From: an uncultured Collinsella sp.
GTDB lineage: Bacteria; Actinomycetota; Coriobacteriia; Coriobacteriales; Coriobacteriaceae
Length of the DNA: 31,958 nucleotides
Assembly: GCA_902492935.1 (NCBI GenBank)
Contig: CABUNJ010000029.1
Coordinates: 1 to 31,958 of the forward strand
Direction: 5' to 3'
Part shown: piece after piece, positions 1-7,118 of the stretch
Layout of the letters: every line of letters starts with the position of its first letter
Position numbering within the stretch: the first letter of the stretch is position 1
Position numbers and translations under genes: made by a program
Notes under the pieces: model-generated
The model's database searches: none
Told to the model about the DNA's origin: nothing
Seen by the model: only the letters and a program-made list of their open reading frames with translations

Positions 1-56
1 GCCCGCTGAGCTGGGCCTATGCCGGAATCTCTCCCACAGAAACCACCGAAGAGCCA
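1..56. mobile_element. Left boundary: end of an ISL3-type insertion sequence
   Basis: The first 56 bases are the exact reverse complement of 31903-31958. The tip at about 46-55, read outward-in as GGCTCTTCGGTGG, resembles the terminal inverted repeats of ISL3-family elements, which characteristically begin GGCTCTT. The body of the element would lie to the left of base 1, so no transposase is visible. Identity over 56 bases is longer than the usual left/right inverted repeat of one ISL3 element, so the two ends are more likely the same end of two copies in opposite orientation. The IS assignment rests on the tip sequence only. Confidence 0.55.
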
Positions 57-78
57 TTATTGATATGAGGCGTCGCTC

Positions 79-567
79 TTACGCCTCGCGCAGCCAATCA
101 AACGCGACGCGCGGCGTACCGTCCGACACATATACGATACCGGCGCGCTTAAACCCGGCCTTGGCGATGGCTCCCTGCATGGGCAGGTTGTCCTGATGCG
201 TGTCGATGCGCAGGTGATCGGCACGCTCCTTGGCAAAGGCAAACATCGCAGCCGCGATACCGTGCACGGTGCCATCGGACGCCACGCGATGCAGCACGGC
301 GTACGGAGCGTCGCTGCGCCATTGACCATCCTCAATGACGTCATAGCACTCGTCCGGGCCCGGCAAAAAGGCAAACGTCGCCACCACGCGGCCGTCGACT
401 TCGCACACATAGCTGCCATCGGCGGCGATATCGGCAGCCAGCTGCTCGGCCGAAGGCGTGCCCTCGGGCCACTGCGTGGCGTTGCCATGCGCGCGCATAA
501 AGGCGCGGGCGGCGTCATAGATAGCCATGACAGCGGGAATGTCGGTATCGAGGGTTTTTCTGATCAT
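79..567 (-). CDS. GNAT family N-acetyltransferase
   Basis: A 162-residue protein with the length and layout of a single-domain GNAT acetyltransferase, which moves an acetyl group from acetyl-CoA to an amine. It opens with the typical IRKTLDTDIPAVMAIYDAAR segment and has the central strand with a VVATFAF core. The second half carries LHRVASDGTVHGIAAAMFAFA, where GNATs bind the CoA pyrophosphate, and ends with the NLPMQGAIAKAGFKRAG helix-turn common in small-molecule acetyltransferases. The ATG at 567 is chosen; a GTG directly before it is also possible, and GAGGT lies 6-9 bases upstream. The substrate cannot be told from sequence. The stop codon is only 24 bases from the IS tip at the window edge. 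Confidence 0.85.
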   Translation of the reverse strand: MIRKTLDTDIPAVMAIYDAARAFMRAHGNATQWPEGTPSAEQLAADIAADGSYVCEVDGRVVATFAFLPGPDECYDVIEDGQWRSDAPYAVLHRVASDGTVHGIAAAMFAFAKERADHLRIDTHQDNLPMQGAIAKAGFKRAGIVYVSDGTPRVAFDWLREA

Positions 568-588
568 CACGCAGCGACCTCACGTTTA

Positions 589-620
589 TTGGTATCACTT
601 TGATTGAGCAATGATACCAA
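589..620. promoter_or_regulatory. Symmetric dyad between divergent genes
   Basis: TTGGTATCA at 589-597 is repeated as its exact reverse complement TGATACCAA at 612-620 with 14 bases between. It sits centrally between the divergent starts of the acetyltransferase (567) and the small cysteine protein (645), about 22-25 bases from each. Because of the symmetry each strand reads TTGGTA, 17 bases, TGATAC, so it could be a pair of weak overlapping promoters or one operator controlling both genes. The -10-like part is poor, so an operator is the better guess. Confidence 0.35.
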
Positions 621-644
621 CGTTTTGAGAAGGGCGCGAAGCAG

Positions 645-941
645 ATGGGAAGCAAAAAGCGAGCCGCCTGGTCAAAGGCCAAAAGCGAGTTTTTGGGCGC
701 TGCTACCGGCGGCGATATGAGCGACCTGTTTGCACGCGAGGACGAGCGCCGCGACGCCCTGGACGCCGAGCGCGATGAAGCCTGGCGCTACAAGTCGTGC
801 GAGCGCAAAAACCGTTACGACACGCGTGCCGAGGCCGAGGCCGTTATGGCCGACTGCGAAAACCGCGGACGCCGCGGGCTTGCCTGCTACAAATGCGAAT
901 ACTGCGGTGGCTGGCACCTGACATCGCACCCATGGAAATAA
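645..941 (+). CDS. Small conserved-type protein with C-terminal CxxC knuckle
   Basis: A 98-residue protein of unknown function. The N-terminal half is highly charged (about residues 25-50 are almost all D, E, R and A) and probably helical. The C-terminal half has a cysteine in SCERKNRYDTRAEAEAVM followed by LACYKCEYCGGWHLTSHP, a YxCxxCgxWHltS arrangement seen in small zinc-knuckle-like proteins of bacteria and phages. Four cysteines and a histidine could bind one metal ion, which is inference. It is transcribed divergently from the acetyltransferase, with a purine-rich GAAG/CGAAG stretch rather than a perfect ribosome binding site before the ATG. A nucleic-acid-related role would be a guess. 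Confidence 0.7.
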   Translation: MGSKKRAAWSKAKSEFLGAATGGDMSDLFAREDERRDALDAERDEAWRYKSCERKNRYDTRAEAEAVMADCENRGRRGLACYKCEYCGGWHLTSHPWK

Positions 942-989
942 GCATCGCATCGGCACGGCACTGACGGAGCACCAGCTATCGCGCGCAAG

Positions 990-1694
990 CTACGGGCGCG
1001 GCGGCACCAAAACATCGTAGCGAACGGCCTTGCCCGCAAGTTGATAGCTCGGCTTAACGCCGGCAAGCAGTGGCCCCTTCACCGGTCGCTTGATAACGAC
1101 CTTGCGGGGGCGCGCCGCAAGCGCTGCCTGGACCAGCGCCTCCTCATCGGCACACGGCTGTTCCAAATGGTGCAAGAGTTGGAACTTCTTTTTCACCGCC
1201 GCGCTCTTGGTGCGCTCGGGAAACATGGGGTCCAGATACACCACGTCGGGAGCGGCAAGCTCGCCCTGCCCGATCAGCCCAGCTGTATGGCGAAGGCCGG
1301 CAATGCTGTCCTCGCCCGCATGAAGGCGCATGCGAGCCACGGCAGCCGCAAGCACCGGATCATCCGCCGCGCGCTCCAGGGCATCCTTGAGGAGCGCCGC
1401 GATCACGCAATCCTGCTCATACAGATCGACGGTAAAACCCGCGGCCGCCAACAGCAGCGAATCCTCGCCAAAGCCTGCCGTGGCATCAATCGCCCATGGA
1501 CGCTCGATGCCTTTTGCGCGCGCAGCCTTTACCAGCAGCTCTTGCTGCAGACGGCCCTGCTTGAGCCGTGGAAGCATGCGGCCGAAATCGGCGCGCAGCT
1601 CCATCGTGCCGTCGGTGAGCGTGAGGCCCTCGGGCTTCCCGGTCAGCTCAAGCCCCGCGGCCCGAGCAACAGAAAAGGGATCGACGACGCCCAT
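990..1694 (-). CDS. rsmJ: 16S rRNA (guanine-N2)-methyltransferase RsmJ-like
   Basis: A 234-residue class I SAM-dependent methyltransferase of the RsmJ (YhiQ) family, which methylates a guanine near the 3' end of 16S rRNA (m2G1516 in E. coli). The SAM-binding motif I is IDATAGFGEDSLLLAAAGF (residues 69-87) with the acidic ribose-binding position in VDLYEQD (89-95). The family catalytic motif is VVYLDPMFPERTKSAAVKK (151-169), and the C-terminal VIKRPVKGPLLAGVKPSY segment is also diagnostic. Length is near the family norm of about 250. AAGGAG stands six bases before the ATG at 1694. The 47-residue membrane peptide starts 64 bases upstream on the same strand and may be co-transcribed. Confidence 0.88.
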   Translation of the reverse strand: MGVVDPFSVARAAGLELTGKPEGLTLTDGTMELRADFGRMLPRLKQGRLQQELLVKAARAKGIERPWAIDATAGFGEDSLLLAAAGFTVDLYEQDCVIAALLKDALERAADDPVLAAAVARMRLHAGEDSIAGLRHTAGLIGQGELAAPDVVYLDPMFPERTKSAAVKKKFQLLHHLEQPCADEEALVQAALAARPRKVVIKRPVKGPLLAGVKPSYQLAGKAVRYDVLVPPRP

Positions 1695-1757
1695 GGGTAC
1701 TCCTTAACAAGCAAAACGAATACGTGAGCGCCGTTTATGCCGGCACCCAACCGTCCG

Positions 1758-1901
1758 CTATTGTCCCACATGCGACATGGCCCACAGCATCCCAATGCAA
1801 AGCACCGCCATCAATCCCGTGCACACGGCAGCGATCACAGAATCACCCATGCGCCTTCCCAACGACCGCGGCTCACGCACTTGCCCTGCTCCGTACATCA
1901 T
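1758..1901 (-). CDS. 47-residue single-pass membrane peptide
   Basis: A short open frame, MMYGAGQVREPRSLGRRMGD followed by a hydrophobic helix SVIAAVCTGLMAVLCIGMLW and a short AMSHVGQ tail. It is preceded by a full AAGGAGG site four bases before the first ATG, better than most genes here, which is the main reason to believe it. The topology is a basic, soluble N-terminus (four arginines, about residues 9-18) and one membrane span at about 21-41, so an N-in orientation is expected. No family is recognised. It lies 63 bases upstream of rsmJ on the same strand. It could be a small regulatory membrane protein; a chance frame is the main alternative. Confidence 0.6.
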   Translation of the reverse strand: MMYGAGQVREPRSLGRRMGDSVIAAVCTGLMAVLCIGMLWAMSHVGQ

Positions 1902-2097
1902 GGCTCCTCCTTGAGGCCAGCTCTTACCATGGACCCATCATCGCAGCGCCGCGCATACGCTGCCATCGATTTGACTTACGCCCAGCTTTCTTTTTTGAAA
2001 GGTTGGGTTTGGCTGCGCGGGCTCAATGCGCTTTCAGGCGCATGCATCGCTGCGTTGAACTACAATGTGCTTCACCATATGTGCAGTACATTGGGTG

Positions 2098-2110
2098 CGC
2101 CAAGTTGGCG
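2098..2110. promoter_or_regulatory. Short dyad in the leader of the 4-TM gene
   Basis: CGCCAA-G-TTGGCG is a perfect 13-base palindrome located 24 bases before the ATG at 2134. A -10-like TACAAT lies at 2061-2066 but has no good -35 partner. The dyad could be an operator or a short leader hairpin; nothing more can be said. Confidence 0.25.
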
Positions 2111-2133
2111 TACTCGTATCGAAAGGACCAGCC

Positions 2134-2535
2134 ATGAGCTTCACTCGCAAGACTCTCAAAATCCTTGCTCTCATCTACTTTGTTTTGGGTATCGCCAGCC
2201 TCGTCACCGCCGGCGTCGGTATCGCCACGGGCGGTCTCGATTCCACGTACGGTTCGTACGCCACGCTCGCAGCGGTCGTGCTTATCGCCAAGGGTCTCGT
2301 CGACCTTGCCGCAGGCGTCGCCGGTATCAAGGGCGCCAACAAGCCTTCGCAGGTGGACGGCGCGTTTAAGCTCGGTATTGTTGCCGCGGTCGCCACGCTT
2401 GCCCAAGCGGTGCTCACGCTTCCCGCGTTTGGCGGCGACGCCATCAACTTTGGCGCCTTTGTCATCGTGGTGTACGACCTGTTCTTTGTTCAGCAGGCAC
2501 ACGCCGTTAAGGCCGAGAACAAGGACCGCCTATAA
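2134..2535 (+). CDS. Four-TM membrane protein of unknown function
   Basis: A 133-residue integral membrane protein. Four hydrophobic segments are visible: ILALIYFVLGIASLVTAGVG (about 9-31), the YATLAAVVLIAKGLVDLAAG region (about 43-65), LGIVAAVATLAQAVLTLPAF (about 80-100) and FGAFVIVVYDLFFVQQAHAV (about 107-126). Both termini are charged and likely cytoplasmic (MSFTRKTLK at the start, KAENKDRL at the end). The ATG at 2134 is chosen because GAAAGGA lies just upstream and the hydrophobic part begins soon after; an earlier in-frame ATG at 2065 has no ribosome binding site. No named family is recognised. The gene stands alone on its strand and is followed by a hairpin. Confidence 0.75.
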   Translation: MSFTRKTLKILALIYFVLGIASLVTAGVGIATGGLDSTYGSYATLAAVVLIAKGLVDLAAGVAGIKGANKPSQVDGAFKLGIVAAVATLAQAVLTLPAFGGDAINFGAFVIVVYDLFFVQQAHAVKAENKDRL

Positions 2536-2573
2536 GCGCTCGCTTCTCATAACCTCTGCAGCCAAGCAACTAA

Positions 2574-2609
2574 AAAGGGCCGATCGCGCATCTCCGCGGT
2601 CGGCCCTTT
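2574..2609 (+). terminator. Probable terminator of the 4-TM gene
   Basis: AAAGGGCCGA (2574-2583) pairs with TCGGCCCTTT (2600-2609), and the stem can be extended inwards by the TCGCG/CGCGG bases. A-tract upstream and a short T-run at the end make it usable in both directions between the convergent 4-TM gene and rlmA. The T-run is short, so strength is uncertain. Confidence 0.65.
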
Positions 2610-2625
2610 ACGTTTACCCAGATAA

Positions 2626-2662
2626 AACCTGCCAAAATAAACCTGTCCCTTTTTGGCAGGTT
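2626..2662 (-). terminator. Hairpin at the 3' end of rlmA
   Basis: AACCTGCCAAAA (2626-2637) and TTTTGGCAGGTT (2651-2662) are a perfect 12-base inverted repeat with a 13-base loop. It overlaps the TAA stop codon of rlmA (2661-2663), and on the minus strand is followed by TTATC. It may terminate rlmA. It is also compatible with a small dispersed palindrome, since it sits directly beside the other terminator. Confidence 0.45.
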
Positions 2663-3476
2663 AGCTGTGGCGGTACTCGGCGATGATGAAGTCAATATCG
2701 GTTTGAAGGGTGTCCAAGTTTGCCAGGCGCTCTTTGTCGGCAGGGCGCGTGCGGTAGTAGTACGGCGTCATCTGGAACACCGCCTCGATGTCAGCCTGGG
2801 TCTGGAGCGTAATGTTCGCAGACACCCGCTGCGTTCCAACCAACTCGAGCTCGGTGGTCTTCGGCAGCTTCTCGTCATTGAGATACGGCGTGTCGTAGAG
2901 CACCTCCTTGAGCCCAAACAGATGACGGGCACCCGGCACCACGGTGAAGAGCAAGCCTTCGGGTGCCAACACGCGGGCAAACTCGCGCTCGTTAAAGGGA
3001 GCAAAGAGCTCGGTCACCATATCGAAGGCGCTATCGGCCACGGGGATGTCCTTCATGTTGGCCACGAAGTAGGTCGCATCGCCGCGCTTGGCGGCCAGGC
3101 GCACCATCTCTTTGCCCAGGTCGAAACCGTAAGCATCCACGCCCGGCACCGCGCCCATGGCGCTGGTGTAGTAGCCCTCGCCACAGCAAATATCGAGCAG
3201 CGTCATGGGGCCGATCGCAGACGCGGCATGCCCAGACGCCCGCTCGCGCACGAGCTCGACCATTGCATCGCGCAACGGCGCATAGTAGCCACGGTTTAGA
3301 AAGTCGCGACGACTGCGCGCCTGCGACTTGGGATCGCCCATGGAGTCGCCGCTCTTGGACGAGCGCAGTAGGTACAGATAACCCTCGCGCGCACGGTCAA
3401 ACCGATGCCCGCCCGCGCATGCAGCACCGCGTTCGTCATCCACCAACGGCTCATGGCAAACGGGACACAACAACAT
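2661..3476 (-). CDS. rlmA: 23S rRNA (guanine-N1)-methyltransferase RlmA-like
   Basis: A 271-residue methyltransferase matching the RlmA (RrmA) family, which makes m1G745 or m1G748 in helix 35 of 23S rRNA; members of the second type are linked to tylosin or mycinosyl macrolide resistance. The N-terminus is a zinc site with Cys4, Cys7, Cys20 and His24 (CPVC and CAGGH). A KSGDSMGD segment at 41-48 fits the family GD segment. SAM motif I is LLDICCGEGYY (93-103), and the ELFAPFNEREFARVL stretch is the family APF motif followed by the RVL helix. Length is standard. AAGGAG lies six bases before the ATG at 3476. Which guanine is modified cannot be decided here. Confidence 0.9.
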   Translation of the reverse strand: MLLCPVCHEPLVDDERGAACAGGHRFDRAREGYLYLLRSSKSGDSMGDPKSQARSRRDFLNRGYYAPLRDAMVELVRERASGHAASAIGPMTLLDICCGEGYYTSAMGAVPGVDAYGFDLGKEMVRLAAKRGDATYFVANMKDIPVADSAFDMVTELFAPFNEREFARVLAPEGLLFTVVPGARHLFGLKEVLYDTPYLNDEKLPKTTELELVGTQRVSANITLQTQADIEAVFQMTPYYYRTRPADKERLANLDTLQTDIDFIIAEYRHS

Positions 3477-3532
3477 GGCAACTCCTTAGCGCGAACAACA
3501 CAACGCCCACCATTGTCGCACGCCTTCCCCAC

Positions 3533-3615
3533 CTAGTCATTGGGGACGTTCTTGAATGACTAGTTAGAAGAGATAAGGAGTGTCCCCAGCTGTCGACAGA
3601 AAAGGTACGTCCCTA
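3533..3615. repeat. Dispersed GGGACGT-type repeat, copy 1
   Basis: CTAGTCATTGGGGACGTTCTT at 3533-3553 runs into GAATGACTAGT (3554-3564), forming an outer CTAGTCAT/ATGACTAG inverted pair. It is followed by a variant AGTGTCCCC and a second AGGTACGTCCC (3603-3613) in the opposite sense. The same core recurs at 16195-16278, 26784-26830 and 27496-27552. It lies in the divergent rlmA/MATE intergenic region. REP-like intergenic repeats of this GGGACGT style are commonly mobilised by Y1 (RAYT-type) transposases, but none is present in the window. Confidence 0.6.
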
Positions 3616-3692
3616 AGTGCCGGATGGTTGCATTAGGAGTATCATCGTCTGCGCAAATAAGCACGAAAGAGCATGTTAGAGATTGAGAGCGT

Positions 3693-5075
3693 ATGGCTGA
3701 TACCGCATCTAAGCACATTGACATGACCACCGGATCGCTGTGGCGCAATGTTCCCCTGTTCGCCTTCCCCGTGGCCGCCACGAGCATCTTGGAGCAGTTG
3801 TCGAACCTCATCGCCACGGTCATCATCGGTAACTTCTCGGGCGACCAGGGAACCCTCGCCATGGCGGCGGTCGGCTCCAATGTTCCGCTTACCAGTCTTA
3901 TGCTCAACCTGTTTATTGGCATGTCGCTTGGCTCCAACGTGGTCATCGCCAACGCTATCGGCCGCAACGATCAGAACATGGTCAAACGCGCCGTCCATAC
4001 CTCGATTTTAATGGCGCTCGTGGGCTTTGTCGTCATCGCGCTGGGCGAGATCTTTGCCGAGCCCATGCTCGCCGCGCTCAACGTTCCTGCCGAAACCATG
4101 CCGCTCGCTTCGCTCTACCTGCGCGTCTTTTTGCTCAGCATGCCCTCGATCTTGCTCTACAACTTTGAGGCCGCGATCTTCCGCTCCGTCGGCATCACCC
4201 GCATGCCGCTGCAGGCGCTTGCCGTGTCCACCGTCCTCAACATTGGCCTGGATCTCATCTTTGTCCCCATACTCCACTGGGGTGTCGCGGGCGTCGCCAT
4301 CGCCACCGCCATCGCCTACACCGTCAGCGCCACCACACTCTTTATCCGCCTGCTCAAGACCGACTCCGTCGTCCGCGTCACCCCACGCGACTTGGCTATC
4401 GACCCCGTCGCCCTCAAGCGCATCGTCAAGATCGGCCTGCCCGCCGGCATCCAAAGTGCCGTCTTTGCCGTCGCCAACATCATCATCCAGTCCGCCATTA
4501 ACAGCCTGGGCACCGAGGTCATGGCGGCATCGAGCGCCGCCATGAGCCTGGAGTACGTGTGCTACAACCTGCTCAACAGCTTTAGCCAGGCGTGCACCAC
4601 CTTTGTGGGACAAAACCACGGTGCCCGCCAGATTGATCGCTGTACCAAAACGCTCAAGGTCTGCCTGGTCGAAGGCGGTATCGTCGCACTCACCACGATT
4701 ATCGTTATTGTCGGTCTGGGGCGCGAGATCTTGTCGCTGTTCAACAGCGATCCCAACATCGTCTCGATTGGCTATATCCGCGTGTGCTCGATCTTCCCGG
4801 CGTACGCCTTTAGTATGTTCTACGAAAACATGTCCGGCTACCTGCGCGGCTTTGGTATCTCACTCATGCCCGCCCTCATCACCATGATCTGCGTCTGCGG
4901 CATCCGCTTCTATTGGGTGTTCTGCGTGTTCCCGCACTTCCGCACCTTTGCGAACATCATGATGGTCTACCCCATCAGCCTGGGCACCACGGCGTTCTTT
5001 ATGGTCGTGGCGGTATTACTCTGCCACCCGGCACGCACCTATCGCGCCGCCCAAGCCAAAGCGACAGCCCGCTAA
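3693..5075 (+). CDS. MATE family efflux transporter
   Basis: A 460-residue multidrug and toxic compound extrusion transporter, about 12 membrane helices in two bundles, normally exporting cationic drugs or metabolites with Na+ or H+ antiport. The N-terminal DMTTGSLWRNVPLFAFPVAATSILEQL is the family start, with helix 1 beginning at about residue 18. The first repeat includes AAVGSNVPLTSLMLNLFIGMSLGSNVVIANAIG (about 64-96) and the second half begins at about residue 240 with RIVKIGLPAGIQSAVFAVAN. AASSAAMSLEYVCYNLLNSF and CTTFVGQNHGARQIDRC are typical helix 8 and loop sequences. The ATG at 3693 has only a weak GAGAG ribosome site; the in-frame ATG at 3723 is an alternative. It faces the LysR gene tail to tail, 27 bases apart. 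Confidence 0.92.
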   Translation: MADTASKHIDMTTGSLWRNVPLFAFPVAATSILEQLSNLIATVIIGNFSGDQGTLAMAAVGSNVPLTSLMLNLFIGMSLGSNVVIANAIGRNDQNMVKRAVHTSILMALVGFVVIALGEIFAEPMLAALNVPAETMPLASLYLRVFLLSMPSILLYNFEAAIFRSVGITRMPLQALAVSTVLNIGLDLIFVPILHWGVAGVAIATAIAYTVSATTLFIRLLKTDSVVRVTPRDLAIDPVALKRIVKIGLPAGIQSAVFAVANIIIQSAINSLGTEVMAASSAAMSLEYVCYNLLNSFSQACTTFVGQNHGARQIDRCTKTLKVCLVEGGIVALTTIIVIVGLGREILSLFNSDPNIVSIGYIRVCSIFPAYAFSMFYENMSGYLRGFGISLMPALITMICVCGIRFYWVFCVFPHFRTFANIMMVYPISLGTTAFFMVVAVLLCHPARTYRAAQAKATAR

Positions 5076-5102
5076 ACACCGCACTCAACGCCACGCCAGT
5101 CA

Positions 5103-5969
5103 TTAATTGACAATATGCGAGCTCATATAGTCGATAAAGCGCCTGGTGGCGATAGGCATGGTGTCCCAGCTGCGCCAGGCGGCCACCACGTCGCGCGAGG
5201 GGGCATGCACGATAGGCCGCACACGGATATCGGCACGCATGCCCTCCACAGTACGACGGTAGAGCATACTCACACCTAGGCCCTCCTCCACCATCGCCAT
5301 GATGGTGTAGTCGTCGGTCACCTCGCTCGTCACGTGCGGCGACAGCCCATGCGCCGCGAATGCATCGAGCACCAGGCTCTGTTCGCCCTCATCCAGCAGC
5401 ACAAACGGCTCGGACGCCAGGTCGGCGAGTGTCACCTTTTCCTTTGCCGTCAGCGGATGCGCGGCCGGCAACAATGCTACCAACTCATCGTGATAGACCA
5501 CGCGCTTCTCGAGCCCTGCGGTAAACCCACGCGCCGTAAAGCAAAAATCCACCACGCCGTCGTGCACCCATTGAGCGTTGCGCGTGTAATCGCCCTGCTT
5601 GAGGGTAAAGTGCACCCCCGGGTGCAGGGCCCCAAAGTCGCGGATCACACGCGGCAGCACGGTACGACTCACGTTGGTAAACGTCGCGATGCGAATATCG
5701 GTCGACGAAAGCCCCAGCAGCTCCTGGCGCTTGCCCTCGAGCTCGGCCTCGGCGGTCACGATCTGGCGCAGGTACGGCAGATATTGTTTGCCGTCGCGCG
5801 TAAGCGAAACGCCCTGCTTACCGCGCTCGATAAGCGTGGTACCCAGCTCGCGCTCGAGCGCCTTAACGGCCTGGCTCACCGCACTTTGCGTATAGCCCAG
5901 CTCGTCCGCTGCGCCTTTAAGGCTGCCGCGATCGACCACCATACAAACAATCTGATACCGCGATGCCAT
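5103..5969 (-). CDS. LysR family transcriptional regulator
   Basis: A 288-residue LysR-type regulator. The winged helix-turn-helix is at about 1-60, with the standard SLKGAADELGYTQSAVSQAVKALERELG segment (16-43) followed by LIERGKQGVSLTRDGKQYLP. The remainder is the two-lobe effector-binding domain (about 85-285), with IRIATFTNVSRTVLPRVIRDF starting lobe 1. Length is normal. GGAGG lies four bases before the ATG at 5969. It is transcribed away from the EamA-type permease that starts at 6128, the common arrangement for a LysR regulator controlling its neighbour and itself; this regulatory link is inference. The effector is unknown. Confidence 0.92.
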   Translation of the reverse strand: MASRYQIVCMVVDRGSLKGAADELGYTQSAVSQAVKALERELGTTLIERGKQGVSLTRDGKQYLPYLRQIVTAEAELEGKRQELLGLSSTDIRIATFTNVSRTVLPRVIRDFGALHPGVHFTLKQGDYTRNAQWVHDGVVDFCFTARGFTAGLEKRVVYHDELVALLPAAHPLTAKEKVTLADLASEPFVLLDEGEQSLVLDAFAAHGLSPHVTSEVTDDYTIMAMVEEGLGVSMLYRRTVEGMRADIRVRPIVHAPSRDVVAAWRSWDTMPIATRRFIDYMSSHIVN

Positions 5970-5994
5970 CGTGCCTCCACATCGGTGTAGCTGT

Positions 5995-6004
5995 AAAACG
6001 TTTT
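5995..6004. promoter_or_regulatory. AAAACGTTTT palindrome between lysR and the permease gene
   Basis: A perfect 10-base palindrome 26 bases upstream of the LysR start, in the 158-base divergent intergenic region. LysR proteins bind dyads of T-N11-A type, and this site is positioned for autoregulation. It is a candidate only, since AT-rich palindromes of this length arise by chance. Confidence 0.3.
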
Positions 6005-6127
6005 GTCAGGGCTTTTCCCACCAACATTAGCATTTCTTAATCATACTGAAGATACATTCGCTTTACTACATCCACATCTGGGAGCAGAATCCTTTTTATG
6101 AAACCGTTCTGTAACAAAAGGAGTCCC

Positions 6128-7030
6128 ATGGATCGCAAAAAAGCAATCGCGCTCTCATTTTCCGTTCCCGTCGCATGGGGCTTTTCGTACCCCCTCATGA
6201 AGATCGGTATGGACAGCATGAACGCCACGAGCATCGTCGCGCTACGCTGCATCATCGCCTTTGCGGCTTGCCTGTTGCTCTTCCACAAGCACGCGTTGCG
6301 CATCAACCGCGACCTTATGGTCCGCGCCGCCATCATCGGCGCCATCATGGCAACCGAGCTCACCTGCATGTGTCTGGGCTCCAGCCTCACCTCTGCCTCC
6401 ACCGCCGGCTTTTTGCAGAGCCTGACGGTCGTGATCGTGCCGTTTGCCAATGCCGCCCTGCTGCGCCGCGCCCCCGAGCGCAAAGTGCTCGTCGGCACCG
6501 CCATCGTCACCTGCGGTATGTTGCTGCTCTCGGGCGCCGACTTCACCAGCCTGAATCCCGGCGCGATCATCATGCTGCTCTCGGCCTTTATCTATGCCAG
6601 CCACATTATCGTGGCCAAGCGCTTTGTCGAAGAAGTCGACCCGCTGTCCCTGGGCGTTTGGCAGCTGGGCTTCGGCGGCCTGTTCTCGGGCATTGCCGCA
6701 TGCGTCTTTGGCGGCTTCACGCTTCCCAGCACGCCCAGCGAGATCGTCGTTGTCGTCGCGCTCGCACTCATCTGCTCTGCCTACGGCTTTATCACCCAGA
6801 CGCTCGTGCAGCCCCACGTGCCCGCCGAGACCACCGGCTTCGCCTTCTCGCTCGAGCCGGTCTGCTCCGCCGTCTTTTCGTTCTTCCTGGTCGGCGAGGT
6901 CCTGAGCCCCATCGCCTTCCTGGGTGCAGCTCTCATCCTCACCGGCGTCATGGTGGCAACCGTCGAGCTTCCGCGCCTCCGCGCACATGGACAAGCTCGC
7001 ATGGCAGGAGCGCCCGAGCACGTCTCGTAG
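6128..7030 (+). CDS. EamA (DMT superfamily) permease
   Basis: A 300-residue transporter with two EamA repeats and about ten membrane helices. These 10-TM drug/metabolite transporters usually export amino acids or other metabolites. The first repeat starts at residue 5 (KAIALSFSVPVAWGFSYPLMK) and includes the conserved FLQSLTVVIVPFANAALLR at about helix 4-5. The second starts near NPGAIIMLLSAFIYASHIIVAK and ends with the typical SLEPVCSAVFSFFLVGEVLS and FLGAALILTGVMVATVE. The ATG at 6128 is chosen because AAAGGAG lies directly before it; an in-frame ATG at 6098 has no such site. It is divergent from the LysR gene, its likely regulator. The substrate is unknown. Confidence 0.88.
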   Translation: MDRKKAIALSFSVPVAWGFSYPLMKIGMDSMNATSIVALRCIIAFAACLLLFHKHALRINRDLMVRAAIIGAIMATELTCMCLGSSLTSASTAGFLQSLTVVIVPFANAALLRRAPERKVLVGTAIVTCGMLLLSGADFTSLNPGAIIMLLSAFIYASHIIVAKRFVEEVDPLSLGVWQLGFGGLFSGIAACVFGGFTLPSTPSEIVVVVALALICSAYGFITQTLVQPHVPAETTGFAFSLEPVCSAVFSFFLVGEVLSPIAFLGAALILTGVMVATVELPRLRAHGQARMAGAPEHVS

Positions 7031-7118
7031 ACCCTACTCTTCATACGGCCGTGGCATAAAGGCAACCGGTGCGCCTTTACAATAGATACCGACAGAGCAT
7101 CTGACGTAAAGGAGCCCC

